Shown piece after piece: positions 11,379 to 23,933 of a stretch of 64,000 bases of DNA; positions within the stretch are counted from its first letter, which is position 1; each line of letters opens with the position of its first letter. The position numbers were made by a program, and so were the translations under genes. Source of the stretch: Humulus lupulus (lineage: Eukaryota > Streptophyta > Magnoliopsida > Rosales > Cannabaceae); the NCBI RefSeq assembly GCF_963169125.1, contig NC_084794.1, positions 114,056,358 through 114,120,357 on the forward strand. Reading direction: 5' to 3'. The notes below the pieces were generated by a model. It was not told the origin of the DNA. It made no database searches and saw only the letters and a list, made by a program, of their open reading frames with translations.

Positions 11379-13162
11379 TACAAGAAAAACATATGAATAT
11401 TGTTTATTATCATGCAATTTCTCATCTAATCAACACATAAATAGAAATCCTAGAACATACTTCTATTGAAATAAATAATAAACCAAAGATAAATTAAATC
11501 ACTTATTTATATGCAGCATAATTAATGACACTCCACTCTTTTAGTTCTATATCATTTTGTCCTTTCTGATAGCTAGGAATTGCCAATAACTGATTTTTTT
11601 TTTACAAAATGCAACCACAATCTTCCTCGTAAATCTTTGATCGAGCATAACTATTGTGGGAAATTTTCTAAACACATGAGAAAGAAATCTAGAAGAGAAG
11701 GAGAGAGAGTTGCTAGAAGAATGTAATTTCTAGGGTTTTCTATAACTAAGCACTTACCCAAAACTGTCTCTAAAAATCCTAGCTATCACATTCTTTTTAT
11801 TATAAAATAAAATAAAAATAATGATCACTATGGCCAGCCACACCATGTGTGTCTTAAATTTAAGGCCTATGAACTAAAATTCAAGACCATTTTATTTATC
11901 CATTTTATAATTAATTAATTAAATAATTAAATTCTTATTCAAATTAACAATTTATAATTTGAACCTTGATTTAATATTATTTATTAATATTAACACCAAT
12001 TTGTCATTATTAATAAATATGCTCAATATTTTACAATAACTCTCTTCTTTTCTCTAATTCATAATTCATGTAAATATCACAAAGTTGACATAGTCAATTC
12101 GATATTCTAAATTGATAGTTAAATCAATTGTTGAAGACATTTAGACTTGATTTAATCAAAGATGATGTGGGGACCATGGATCCATGAATGCAAGCTACAA
12201 TAAGTTCTCATGAGTTTATTTATAGAATAAATTATCTCACAACTTATTAATTCCCCGTGACTTCACTATAGACTTGAAATTAGACTCTTGAATTCATAGA
12301 ACGAATCTTCAGTAACGTAAATAGGTTATCCATTGTTATAACCATTACCGTTAGTCAATCCTCTATCGATAACCTACCAATGAGTCAGATGAATTTTACC
12401 AGTTTACCCATCATTGGTATTCTGTCGTTTACTCCCACTAAGTTCCTTATAAATGATAATTTCATAAACTTAATTACAGAAATTAGTACTCAATCATTTA
12501 ACCATATGAACTAAGTTGTTAAGAAATTCTTCTTTTCACATCTATTGCAGAAGCTATAGATTTCATATCTATGATAAATACTCTCATTCAATTGCACCAT
12601 TACATCTCCATGATGTGAGTATAGGCTATGTCGTAGGGTAAGCTTTTAATGAACAAGTCAAAAGATTCATATAATATAATAAATAGAAATATTATCACTC
12701 ATAATTGAAATCGACTTGACCTATGGTCAATGTTGTGACATTTATTAGATTTGATGATAACGATACTTATTTATCTATCAATAATTAATGCCGATCCTAG
12801 TCTGATGTATCTAGATACATCTAATATTATCTACTTGGCCAATGTCTTGGACAAGACACCACACCATTATGTAAGTAGATCATATCATACATTACTAAAT
12901 TAGTAAAAATCATGTGCATTAATTTAATCTCAGGACTAATTCTGTTGAACATATAATTACAATTATAACCCACTGTAAGCTAGTCACTATAATTATAACT
13001 ATTTACACATGTTCAGGATTTTATAAACATTTGTAAAAAATAAATAATCATGTAATAAAACACATGAGCAATGCATTGACAAAAAAAATGATTTATATTC
13101 TTTATTAATAATAAAATGTGTTACATAAGAAATATGGTTTTACAAGGGCACTAAACCCAACA
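11379..13162 (-). repeat. Solo LTR, Ty1/copia type, 1784 bp
   Basis: Flanked by exact 5-bp duplications CCTAC (11374-11378, 13163-13167). On the minus strand it begins TGTTGGGTTTAGTGCCC, a start common in plant copia LTRs, and ends ...CTTGTA (canonical CA mutated to TA). It aligns along its length with the solo LTR at 60760-62609, for example 'gtgacttcactatagact' (12248) and 'aagtagatcatatc'. No internal region remains. Confidence 0.88.
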
Positions 13163-13442
13163 CCTACAGAAATCTTGTGAAATATCCCAATTTATGAGCT
13201 AAGCGGTACCTTTTGATTTTTACTCGTAATTTGTGTCTGATCTATGATCACAACCAATATTCTGAATAGTGAAGAGAGACCTACCAAAGGGATAGGCACC
13301 TCCAAGAGTCATACATTGCGTAGCTCGCCTTGAACCTTTTTTCTTAACTTAAATCCCTAGAGTCATACCTCTAGACCGATGCCTAATAGTTACCATTGCT
13401 TTCTACCCAGGTGAACTTATTTATAACATTAAACCAATCAAC

Positions 13443-15693
13443 ATGGGTAGGCAAACTCATAAACCAATCAACAATGCTTCAATCAACCAGGCCGTAGAGA
13501 ATACCACAATTCCCCACTTTGGTCCCGTGGTGGAAAGAGAGGTAGTAAATACTACGAACAACTTCTTTGAAGGTGAAAGCATTGAGTTATGAGTTGATTC
13601 CGTAGAATACATCAATGAAGTGAGAGGAATGGAATTCAAATGACCTCTAAATGTTATGCTCGCCCTCCTCACAAAGAAGAATGGAGTTGCGCCCCTTCGA
13701 GGATGAGTTCGGCTCCTAGAGTGATGAGCATCTTAAGGTAGGGGCTTTCCTTCCACTTAACACATTATGTTTTAGATTTTCTTAACTATGTAAAGCTTGC
13801 ACCGTTCCAACTCCCCCCCAAACACCTATCACCTCCTTCTTGGGCTAAAGTTTTTGTTCCATAAGATGGAATGGGAAGCTCCAGCCCTAGAAGACATCTT
13901 GTACTTCTTTTGTTTGAAGGTCAACCCCAGCACAAAGACAGGTGGTGACAAGTTCTACTGTCTCATCCATTTCCCCAAGACACCTCCATGCATTGAGATC
14001 CCGAGTCACCCATGTGCCTTTAATCACATTTTCTTCGTGACAATTGGTTTCGCGAGCTGTGAACATTGGTTTCTATTTACACGCCTTGTTATTACTTGTT
14101 TATCTAACCCCTTTTGTTCATAATGTAGCCATGTACAAGCGATATGGAGCTTTGATTGTTAGGAGGGACCAATTTTCTCAGCTTTCTGCGCTTCTTGCCG
14201 AGTAGAAGGATTGGAGGACCATCATGACAGACGCGAACATGATGTGATGCGGTCTATTGGCTGATAGACAAAACTTAGTCTTCCATCCTTGAGGTCCTAG
14301 TAGAAAGCACACACTCCCCATGATTAAGGAGGTCGAGGAAATAGAAGAGGTTTCCCCTTTGGTGTGTCGGCGTCCCCTCCAAGATTCTAACCAAGAACAC
14401 ACTCGTTATGGCTATGATGTTGGCACCTCAGGCCAAGGTAAACATCAAAGTAGTCTTAAGAGGGCCACTTGTTGTCCCCTACTAGCTCGCTATAATTATC
14501 GCCACATCATGATGAGGGATAATAATCTTGATAGTTATGTAACCCTCAAACAATGCATGGATTCATTAATAACTCGACACGACCATTGCCTTCCCCTAGG
14601 GACCATCTTAGTAAATAACACTTTTAGCTTTACGAGTGGGAAGTTTATCAAGTCCAGTACTAACCTACCACTTGAATCCCACCTTTCCCCAAGCACATTA
14701 TTCCCTATCCAAAAAAATTGGGGATTATGAGCCTAGCTCGGATGAGGAACCAGACCTTGAATTTGTTGGCCTCGAGCCTGACCTCAAGCTTATTGACCTC
14801 GAACTTATTAACTTTGAACCTGTTGGCCCTATAATCATTCCCAAAATAATTGTGATAGACTCCTCCTCTAGTTCGGAGAGTATTATCAGTAGCCTTCATT
14901 CTCATTTTGTATTCATTCAGCTATGTTTTATTGACTCTTCATTTATATTTTGCAGAAGAAAAGATGAGCAAACTGGCAGACGCCTTCACCAGCTCCAGTT
15001 TAGCTATTGAAAAATCGAGGCTCCCCAAGAAAGCTCTTAGCTTTGGCACCGAATGTTCATCTACCGGGAACCAAGGTAAAAAGGGTGAGGTAGCTATTGT
15101 CAATGCTCTGCGTTCCTTCAAATAGGTCCCCAAAGACAAAGGACATGTGATCAATGCACAGCTTGCCCCTTCTCCCATTCCTCGACCTACCCCTGACCTG
15201 TTGAAGTTCCCTAACTGTCATCAAAGCTCAGTCTGAATCCTCGTAGACAATCTCATCAGCCATGTAGAGCGATTTGTTGAAAGGGAGCTTGACAGGATCG
15301 AGGAAGCTCTTCTTGTTGATGTCCACAACCAGACCTATAGGATGCACCAAAAGATAAGCTCATCAGCCAATTGCGTATATATATATTTATTTCTAGATCT
15401 CCATTTTCTCATAACAAGATTTTCCTTGCAGACTATTTTGGTTCACGCCATGGCTGAGGATAGAATGAAGTCTCAACTAACAGAGGCCGAGAAGAGGAAG
15501 GTCCAACTTCAGAAGAATAATACCCACCTAGAGGCCGAGGTAAAGCGATTTCAGGTAAACTGAGGTTGAATAGCTTCAAAGAGAGCACCACCGAGCTCAT
15601 GAGAATTCAAGAGGATCTCAAGGCTGAGGTTGAAGCCCTCAAACAGTCCCACCAAGCCGAGGTGGAGACCCTCATCAAGTCAATCAATGCCAA
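13443..15693 (+). pseudogene. Antisense ORF of Tat element D (gag-like 'putative gypsy type transposon' protein), 5' part
   Basis: Reads opposite to D's pol (minus, 55.56-58.63 kb), as extra antisense ORFs do in the Tat lineage. The block at 13840-14050 reads LGLKFLFHKMEWEAPALEDI..YFFCLKVNP...FYCLIHFPK, resembling the PF04195 family from memory. The second half (15450-15690) is rich in Glu, Lys and Gln and looks like a coiled coil. Intron-like 3' splice sites precede coding blocks: 'ttcataatgtag' (about 14127), 'tatattttgcag' (14956) and 'tttccttgcag' (15431). Several stops and frameshifts make it a pseudogene. It is cut at 15693 by a CACTA element and resumes at 54599. Confidence 0.65.
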
Positions 15694-16061
15694 CACTACT
15701 ATAAAATTGGGCTTTCTCTGCGATTTTTGGGTGTAATGGGTACCACAGTGTAATCAACCATAGATAAAAAATCACGAGAAAACCGCTGAGAAAAGTAAGA
15801 CTTTTCACTGTGGTCTTTTAGGAAAACTGTAGAGAAAGTATAGGACGTTTTACAAAACTGCACAGAAAAGTCTTTCAGTGGGGCCTCATAAAATCATGCA
15901 ATATGGGCCCATTTGTTAAAATAAAAACATAATTTCTTTCATGGAATTCAGAAATAAAATATTAAAGTCCCACTGATAAAATAATTAAATAGGATAACTC
16001 ATAAAAATATTCTTAGGCATTGCTAACTCGTTTTCTGTTCATCAAAGCCCCACGACATACA
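15694..16061. repeat. CACTA left arm with subterminal repeats
   Basis: Terminal CACTACTATAAA, then repeated GAGAAA words: 'accgctgagaaaag' (about 15782), 'actgtagagaaag' (about 15825) and 'actgcacagaaaag' (about 15858). Such arrays are transposase binding sites in CACTA elements. The arm ends at the probable TSD ATACA (16057-16061) of element C. Confidence 0.75.
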
Positions 16062-18721
16062 TACTCAGACCAAAGAATGTCCCACATCACCATTGGTGAC
16101 AATGAGAAGCTTATTTCTTATTTGAAAGGGGGAAAGTAGGGGGTGACTAAAATTCCAGCAAGGAAGTACAAAAAAGAACAACAATTCACATAAGTACAAT
16201 ACAAAACTATTCTCATCGTACATAAGCTCAAAATGGCATATTATATACATATCATAATATCATACACTTTATGTGAAAATTCATCATAACAAATAAAGCA
16301 AACAATTCTATAAGGTAACGAGTAAAGCATAAACCAATAAATCCTACTCTGTGAGGTATTCAGGAGCTTTGGTCCAAGAATAACATCATTGCGTCCGCCC
16401 TATGAGTTACATCATACCTTAGTAACCCCTTTGTTGTGTCACGTTCAACACACTGACAAAACTCTGTTTTCATACAGTCATACATCACATACATACATAA
16501 CAATTTATCTCACAACTGATATCTCATACAGTTCAACATAATAGCATAAGAATTCTAGCTAACTTCTTTACCTCAAGCAATTTAAAGAGTTAATATCATG
16601 TAAAACACACATGAACACTTCAAGCACATCCCACGTGTGCATGGGCCATGCACAAGTGGAATCTATCTCACACAGTTGCCCCACAATCTTAATTATAGAA
16701 ACAATCCATACATCAAATCATGCTTGCAAGTCTCACATAAAATCACAACAATAATGGCATTTTACTCACCAATCCTCAATGATCTTAGACAAGAAACTTA
16801 GACTTAATCAAATTGCATATAATTGTACGTAAAAATGCACTTGCATGTAACATGCATATATGGGACAGTTCTTAAAAACTCACTTAAAGTTGCTAATATT
16901 TATTCTTCTAGTTTCTTGTCAATTTCACAAAAAATCAGCACGCATAAAATAATTTACCAATTTGGTTACTACTATTTTACTTATTTAAATCATACAATTG
17001 CCACTCATAAATTTTTATTATAATATTTCTTTTACTAAAGTAATTCTTAGCTTAAATTGTACAAAATAATAAACTTCTTTATTATTTAATAACAATAAAA
17101 TGTGACAAAAAATTATAATTACTTATAAAATAATAAATTTGTCAAAATTAATTAACTTCATAAAAGTTCTCTTTTAATTTGGCAAAATTAAGTAAATAAT
17201 ACCATCAAAATGTGACATATTTATTTTCTTCTCAAAATAATTATTAGGTCATAAAATTCACATTATTTATGATTATTTAAATTTGGAAAAAGGATCATAT
17301 TATTTACATTTTCATAAACCAAGTTTTAAGCACTTCTTAAATAAAAATTGTACAACTTTTAAATATTAAAATTCAGCATATATTATATTTTGAAACATAC
17401 AATACTCATGTATGAAATTACACCATTTTCTTGTCTTAGTTTTAAAATATGAATTTAAGACATATTTTGCTTTCTTTTTAAATCATTTTTAAAAATCACC
17501 ATAAGAATAAAATTAAATCAGCAAGCATAAGTTATTCAAAATATATTCATCATCATTTATAACACCTTTTTAACAAGTTACCCTAACATGTTTCTATACT
17601 TGAAAAATTCAAGAATACATTTAAACATGCAAAACTAACAACAACATCTAAACAAGCATAAATCACAATGTATGCTCACAGTCAAATTCTATACAACATA
17701 ATAACATAAAACATTAGAATTAACAACATGCTCATTACCCAAAATTTCAAAATCAAATCAAGAAATCAAAACACCACTCACAACCCTTTAATACAGCACT
17801 AGGCTGAACCCTTAAACATACTTCTATTTTCAATTTTTCATTTTAACCACCCAAAACATCATGATTCAAAGACACAACAACATTCCAGTATAAATCTTTT
17901 AACAATTAAAATCAGAGCCTAACATGTTTCCTATCTTTTAAAAATTCATAATCAAGTTGATAGAGTATTAACTAAAATAAAAACAATTTCTATATCTATA
18001 AATACAAATATACACAAATGAATCTTTTATTCATAGAAAATACTCAAGCATGTACCACGCATAAAATCATAGCATGTTTCTATAAGAAGTAAAATAAAGA
18101 ACATGGAGAACAATCATCACACACATAGAACCCTAATATCTTAACACAACAATCTTATTTACATATACTCATCAAAGTATCTCTTTTTAAAACAAAATGG
18201 ACTTAAACATAACATCATCATCTAAACATATAAATATGCTTTTGTAACGCCCTACTACACAGGGACCATTACGTTGTGCATTTTAAACAGTGCTAAACTT
18301 GCTAACCGAGCCATTTGGTCATAATTGTGTAACTAAGTATGATTAACAGTTTAGGGTTAAATTTTTTGGTTAAGATACATTGTTTCACTAAAACGTTTAC
18401 TGTATACATTGGGATCCCAAAATATAATTTAAAGGTTAATTACAAAAAAATATTTACAACCAGCTGACCTAAGTGGCAAAATAGGGTTTAGCCCTAGTTC
18501 CTCTTTAAACCCTCGGCCGTGGCAGTCGAGCAACCACATATGTACACATCGTCACCTAATCTCTTCAACTCAAGGATGGTCCAGCTTTCTTTTGCCTTTA
18601 CCTGCACCACATAGCACCCGTGAGTCGAAGCTCAGCAAGAAAACTCAATATGATCATGAACAGGTAATAACATGTTACTAAATCATAATAGGCATGCCTA
18701 GCAATGTAGCTATATTCATGC

Positions 18722-18836
18722 ATCAAAATAAGTCCAAATAATGATTGTGGGCCCTGCCCTTTGTATAGCTGACTTATGGGCCCTGCCCTTTGTACAGATG
18801 ACTTATGGGCCCTGCCCTTTGTATAGATGACTATCA
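18722..18836. repeat. Tandem repeat, about 38 bp x 3
   Basis: Three copies of a unit containing GGGCCCTGCCCTTTGTA (near 18748, 18779 and 18808) inside the solo A LTR. Units are 30-40 bp with small changes. Confidence 0.8.
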
Positions 18837-18899
18837 AGTCATAATGAGAATAGATGGCTAATGTGTCCATCTAAAATAAGTGACTCAAATAAGTTACAA

Positions 18900-19125
18900 T
18901 TAAGTCACGCACTTGGGCTCTTCACCCTAATCAGATGAGTGAATAACACTTTATGACTTTAGTAATCATACTGGGGCTTGTAGCCCTAATCAGATGAATG
19001 AGTCACACTTTGGGTTCTGCACCCTAATCAGATAGGTGACTAAAGAGTCACACTTTGGGCTCCGCACCCTAATCAAATAAGTGACTGATGAGTGAGTCAC
19101 GAACTTTGGCTCGGCACCCATAGCC
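18900..19125. repeat. Tandem repeat, about 50 bp x 5
   Basis: Units built on 'caccctaatcaga' and 'gagtcacactttggg' in the solo A LTR, five diverged copies. Other A LTRs show single or few related units at the matching place ('gctcgacctaag' words near 35815-35920, 6045-6130), so the array is specific to this copy. Confidence 0.75.
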
Positions 19126-21369
19126 ATGTGACGTTGCAGTCACCTATGCCTTTTGGCCCTCGCTCTAAGTAACTAGCCTTTAGACTAGAAAAGCGCTTTT
19201 AATTTTCATCAAACTTGAGGTCGGTCAAGCATTAATGTTCATGATGATTCATTCAATACTTATGTCGATTAGATCTAATCATTTCGGGTTGTGTTGAACA
19301 CATCAATGTCGTTCTTGACTCTTAAGCCAATACCATAAGACTCGTGCCAATTTCTGACTCATGTGACAGTGCCATACACAAGTAAGAAATGCAACTAGGC
19401 ATATATATATGTCAAATATCCAAATGTAGAGCATTCAGCATACTTACTTAACAATCACTAGCATAATTATGATCATGCACATTTACAGAGACTCAAGCTC
19501 TTATCAATCTCATATTCAATATTCATGTCATGCCCTAATCACATGTATCTCATGCATCACATATTGGGTGTAGTTTTCTTACCTCTGGTTCGAGCGAGAA
19601 ACAAGTCAAAAATGACCCTTGAGAACGATCAATACTTTGATTCCTTAGCGGTCACGTAGTCATAACCAAATATGGAATTCCATCAATAAAATCAATAATA
19701 AAAGGTTCATGATCTAAACCTCGCTCCCGTGACCTCGAATCCTACAAACACGTTTAATAAATTCGATCTCGAGTCTTAAGAATTGAAATCGTGAGCCAAA
19801 AACCCTCAAAATTTCCCAAAAGAATACCCTGGAAAAATAGGGTAGTGCTACAGCACTGCCCCCCTAGTGCCATGGCGCTACAAGCAGGGCTGCATTGCCC
19901 TGGACAACACTGTAGCGCCAGAACTAGGGTGTTTCAACCCTAGTTTTTCCCTTCCGAGTTCCCCAATTTCCAAACTTCAAAAATCGATTCCAAACCTCAA
20001 CAAAACTCACAAATGAACCCAAAAACCCATTCTACAAGTCCTAGGCATCAAAACCCAATGAAACTTTGCCAAAAACTTCATTGAATTCACAACTATCAAA
20101 TCCAAAATTCCAACTGAAAATCAATTGAAAAATAGAGCATAAACCAGAGTTTCCATGGATGAATTCTTACCTCAAACTCAATATTAAACCATCTTCAATG
20201 GTAGAACACAATCCTAGACCCTTAAGGCTTGATTCCCTAGCTTGAATCCTCAAATTAAGCTTCAAAATTTCAAAGGGAGAAGAGAGAAGAAGATGATCGT
20301 TGGGGAGGGAAAGGAGTGCTCTGTTTTTCTTCTAAGGTTTCTACAGCCATCCTTAAGTTAACATATATCCCTTGGTCAATGACCAAAATGCCCCCAAGCC
20401 TATCTTCTTTTCTTAACAGCCCCCGAGGGCAAAAATGTCATTTCGCACTTATCCCGCTAATCATAATTAACGTCCTCCAATTCCTGTTATTTCCAATATT
20501 CTCAAATAATAATAATCCATATCCCATTACCCTTTAATTCTCGGTAATGCACTAAACGTCAAATTACCCCGAGCTCGGTAAATTAACCCCGTAATGACCA
20601 AACCGTTAACTTACATTCAAAGATCGTCTCATGCCGAATAGCTCGAACAAATCCACATTATAATGTGGCCACATTCATAATTCACCAACATGCATGAAAA
20701 TATACAATTATGCCCTCTATGGGCCAAATTACCAAAATGCCCTTAAAATGAAAAGTGGACCCGCATGCATGCATTTATCATCATATAATAATATAACTCA
20801 CATAATCATGCATATAATCATTTAATTGCATAATAAATCAATTACGGCCCTCCCGACCTCCTAATCAAGGTCCTAAGCTTTATTAGGAAATTTGGGTCAT
20901 TACAGCTTTTCTCTCATGATAATCCATTCAAGCCCAAAAGAGTAACACAATCACAACAAACTCAAATCCATAAGCATGTTAATACAAATTCAAAAAAAAA
21001 ACAAAATGAACCCTAAAGCATGCACTATACCGAAACCTAGCCACACAACAAGCCCATCAAGACCTCAAGGATCATTACACCATCATACATCATAAACATG
21101 CCTTTTCTAAACATCGAACAACATTTCAAAATCATAATCAAGAAAATAACAACATTATAATAACAAAAAGGTTAGGATTCTCCATTACCTCCTTCATAGT
21201 GTTCAAGAACACAAAATCTATGGTCAATCCTCTTGGATTCCTAGGAATTTCGAAACCCAAAACACAAAACCTCTTACAAATAAGAAGAATAGAAGACATA
21301 GGCTAAAGGATTCAAAGCACAATACAAGATTCTTGCCTAGGGATTTTTGAAACCCCATTCCCTTTCTTC

Positions 21370-21394
21370 TTCTTTCTTTCTTTCTTTCTTTCTC
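21370..21394. repeat. TTTC microsatellite
   Basis: About six TTTC units in the LTR of element C. Confidence 0.85.
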
Positions 21395-22117
21395 TTTTCT
21401 CTTCTGTTTCTCTCTTCTCTACTTGTGAATTAAGTAGCCAGCTCTAAGAAATAATGAGCAAAATGTTCTCTAGGGTCCTAAGGTTCTATATATTGTGTGT
21501 ACTAGGTTTTCTAAAAAAAAATTAATTTCTTATTAATTTATTGAATTCAAAAACTAATTAATTAAATATATACAGTTTGATCTATACTAAATAGCATATG
21601 CAAATATCATTTTCCCCCTTTCCTTCCTTGGCTTTCCACACAATAAAGAAAGTGTAATTTTCATAGCTCTAAGGTCCTGCTACTTCGGGACTCGATTTTG
21701 ACCATGTTGTCTTGCGAATTAGAGAGTAGTTCCTTGTACAAAGTTATAGGTTATCGAATTATATCTCCAAATTTATCAAGTTTGTCTAAATTAGACATAT
21801 ACTACTCAAGTTATGACTATTTTACTAAGGTTGGGTTCAGATTTACAAGAACTCCAAAAATGGCAACTCTCTTCCTTGTTCACCACTTCTCTCTTGGTTT
21901 CTCTTTCACAATATGAACATGCATTTCTAAAACATTCTTCCTTTAATTCCCAATTCTACTTACTCAAATTTGTCAAAGACAACTAATAAAATAACCATCA
22001 AATAATTTAATATCCATCCATCAAAAAAATATTGATTTTCCTTTAATTTAGATGAAGAAAAGATGACAATGCATAATTAAGGCAAGTTTCTCTTTCCTTG
22101 CTCATCCATGCTCATGC

Positions 22118-22121
<4 letters not shown>

Positions 22122-22171
<50 letters not shown>
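22122..22171. repeat. CT microsatellite, 25 units
   Basis: A pure CT run of about 50 bp in the LTR of element C, purine-rich (GA) on the element's own strand. Confidence 0.95.
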
Positions 22172-22177
<6 letters not shown>

Positions 22178-22542
22178 TTGTTTCTTTTTCTCTCTTGTGT
22201 GAACACAACCCTTCTAGAACTCTTCACTTGATAGTTTTGTAAAAAAATAGGGAAAATCACTCATATGCCCACTTTATAGTCTAGGTTCATGGCATTTTCT
22301 ATTGCATGCTCACCATGCATGCCATGCTCTTGGACACACACAATCAAGCAAGCCTATCACTCCTAACCATGCACACACATACACATAATCAAAACGCATG
22401 CACAACAATTTTTAAATTAATTAAATAAATAAAACATTCAAAAATAAATTCACACAATTAACACCTAACACTTACATAAATAAATTAAAATAACTAATCA
22501 CTTGAATAAATAATTAATAAAAATAAAAATGGGAGCTCTACA

Positions 22543-22560
22543 ATATACCCTCCTTAAAAG
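22543..22560 (-). other. Polypurine tract of element C
   Basis: Read on the minus strand: CTTTTAAGGAGGGTATAT, directly before the 3' LTR start TGTAGAGCTCCC. Confidence 0.75.
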
Positions 22561-23933
22561 GAATTTCGTCCCGAAATTCTTTCTTACCAAATAACTCAGG
22601 GTATTTTTCTCTCATGTCTTCCTCTAGCTCCCATGTTGCTTCTCTCTGTACTATCCTTCCACAGGACCTTAACTAATGGAATCTTCTTGAACCTCAGTTC
22701 CTTGACTACCTTTCGATGATATGCTCAGGTTGTTCATCGTAACTCAGGTCCTGCTTCAGTTGTAACGGCTCATAACCCAAGATATGGGAGGGATCTGACA
22801 AGTACTTACGCAACATCGAGATATGAAAGACATTATACGTTTTAGTGAGTGCTAGGAGAAGGGCTAAACGGTACACAACTTGCCAAACTCTGTCCAAAAT
22901 CTCAAATGGACCTATATATCTCGGGCTCAACTTCCCTTTCTTGCCAAAATGCATAACTCCCTTCATCAGCCAGACTCTCAAAAATACAAACTCACCTATT
23001 GAGAACGTAATGTCCCTTCTCTTAAGGTGTACGTAACTCTTTTGCTTACTTTGAGAAATAAGAATTCTCTGGCAAATTTTCTCAATTACCTCAATGGTGC
23101 CTCTAACTACCATGGGGCCTAATATATGTTTCTCCCCTACTTCATCCCGGTGCAAGGGAGATCTACACTTGCGCGCCATATAGCATCTCATAGGGAGTCA
23201 TACCAATAGTAGAGTGGTAACTATTGTTATAAGAGAACTCCATTTGGGGTAGGTATCTACTCCAAGATTCTGAAAAATCTAAAGCACAACACCCCAACAT
23301 ACCCTTCAAGATTTTGATGGTTGTCTCAGACTGCTCATCCATCTAACGATGAAAAGCAGTATTGAACTTCAATTTCGTACCCATTGCTTTTTGTAATCCC
23401 TTTGAAATGTTCGAAGGAAACACTGAGCCTCTGTCATAGATACTTGACTTTGGTACCCCATGAAGTCTCGCTATTTCATTAACATATAACTCTACATACT
23501 GGTATGCTGAATAGGTTTGCATAACTGATAGGAAGTAAGCAGACTTGGTGAGTCTAACTACTATTATCCAGGCAAAGTCATGTTGATTTGTGGTTCTAGG
23601 TAACCCAAACAATCCATCGCTATGTCTTCCCATTTCCATTATGGAATATAAAGTGGCTTAGTAACCCTGCTGGCCTTTGATGTTCTTCCTTCACTTGCTG
23701 ACAAGTTAGGCATTTGGCGACGAACTCGGCGATGTCTTTCTTCAACCCTGGCCACCAATATAATTTCTTAAGGTCTTGGTACATCTTGGTAGATCTTGGA
23801 TGCAAGGAATAAGGTGTCGTATGTGCCTATTTCATAATACTTGTCTTATTCTCATCATCGTTAGGCACACAAATTGTGTACATGTATCACAGCATCCCTC
23901 CATTGGACATAGAGAAGTCACTGTCACCATTTT
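22561..23933 (-). pseudogene. Integrase and chromodomain-like tail of element C
   Basis: Reading minus: a zinc-binding segment ([13 protein letters not shown], then CLTCQQ, near 23700-23805), the core with RLTKSAYFL, YDRGS (second catalytic Asp kept) and EQSETTIKIL (catalytic Glu kept) at about 23270-23640, then the C-terminal block with FGKKGKLSPRYIGPFEIL and VFHISMLRKY (22706-23191), and an EATWELEEDMREKYPELF tail (about 22590-22640), as in plant chromoviruses. Broken by stops and frameshifts. The upstream pol is cut at 23933 by an inserted family A element. Confidence 0.85.

Larger units (their letters stand above)
18243..20904 (-). repeat. Solo LTR of family A, 2662 bp
   Basis: Plus-strand ends TGTAACGCCC and GGGTCATTACA, flanked by exact 5-bp duplications GCTTT (18238-18242, 20905-20909). 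It carries the A landmarks in reverse: GGGATCCCAA near 18411, 'cacccgtgagtcgaagctcagcaagaaaa' near 18617, and a GC-rich patch at 19845-19925. It has two internal tandem arrays. No internal retroelement sequence. Confidence 0.93.
16062..22542 (-). repeat. 3' LTR of element C, split by a solo A LTR
   Basis: The inner end is TGTAGAGCTCCC on the minus strand (22531-22542), next to a polypurine tract. The outer end is taken at 16062 from the probable TSD. The net length without the nested solo LTR is about 3.8 kb, long but within the range of Tekay-type LTRs. The content is AT-rich, with TTTC and CT microsatellites near the inner end and no coding signal. Confidence 0.65.

Noticed and set aside
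14939..15178. 79-aa minus-strand ORF
   Set aside because: Overlaps the antisense ORF of D, which reads on the plus strand with better supported content.
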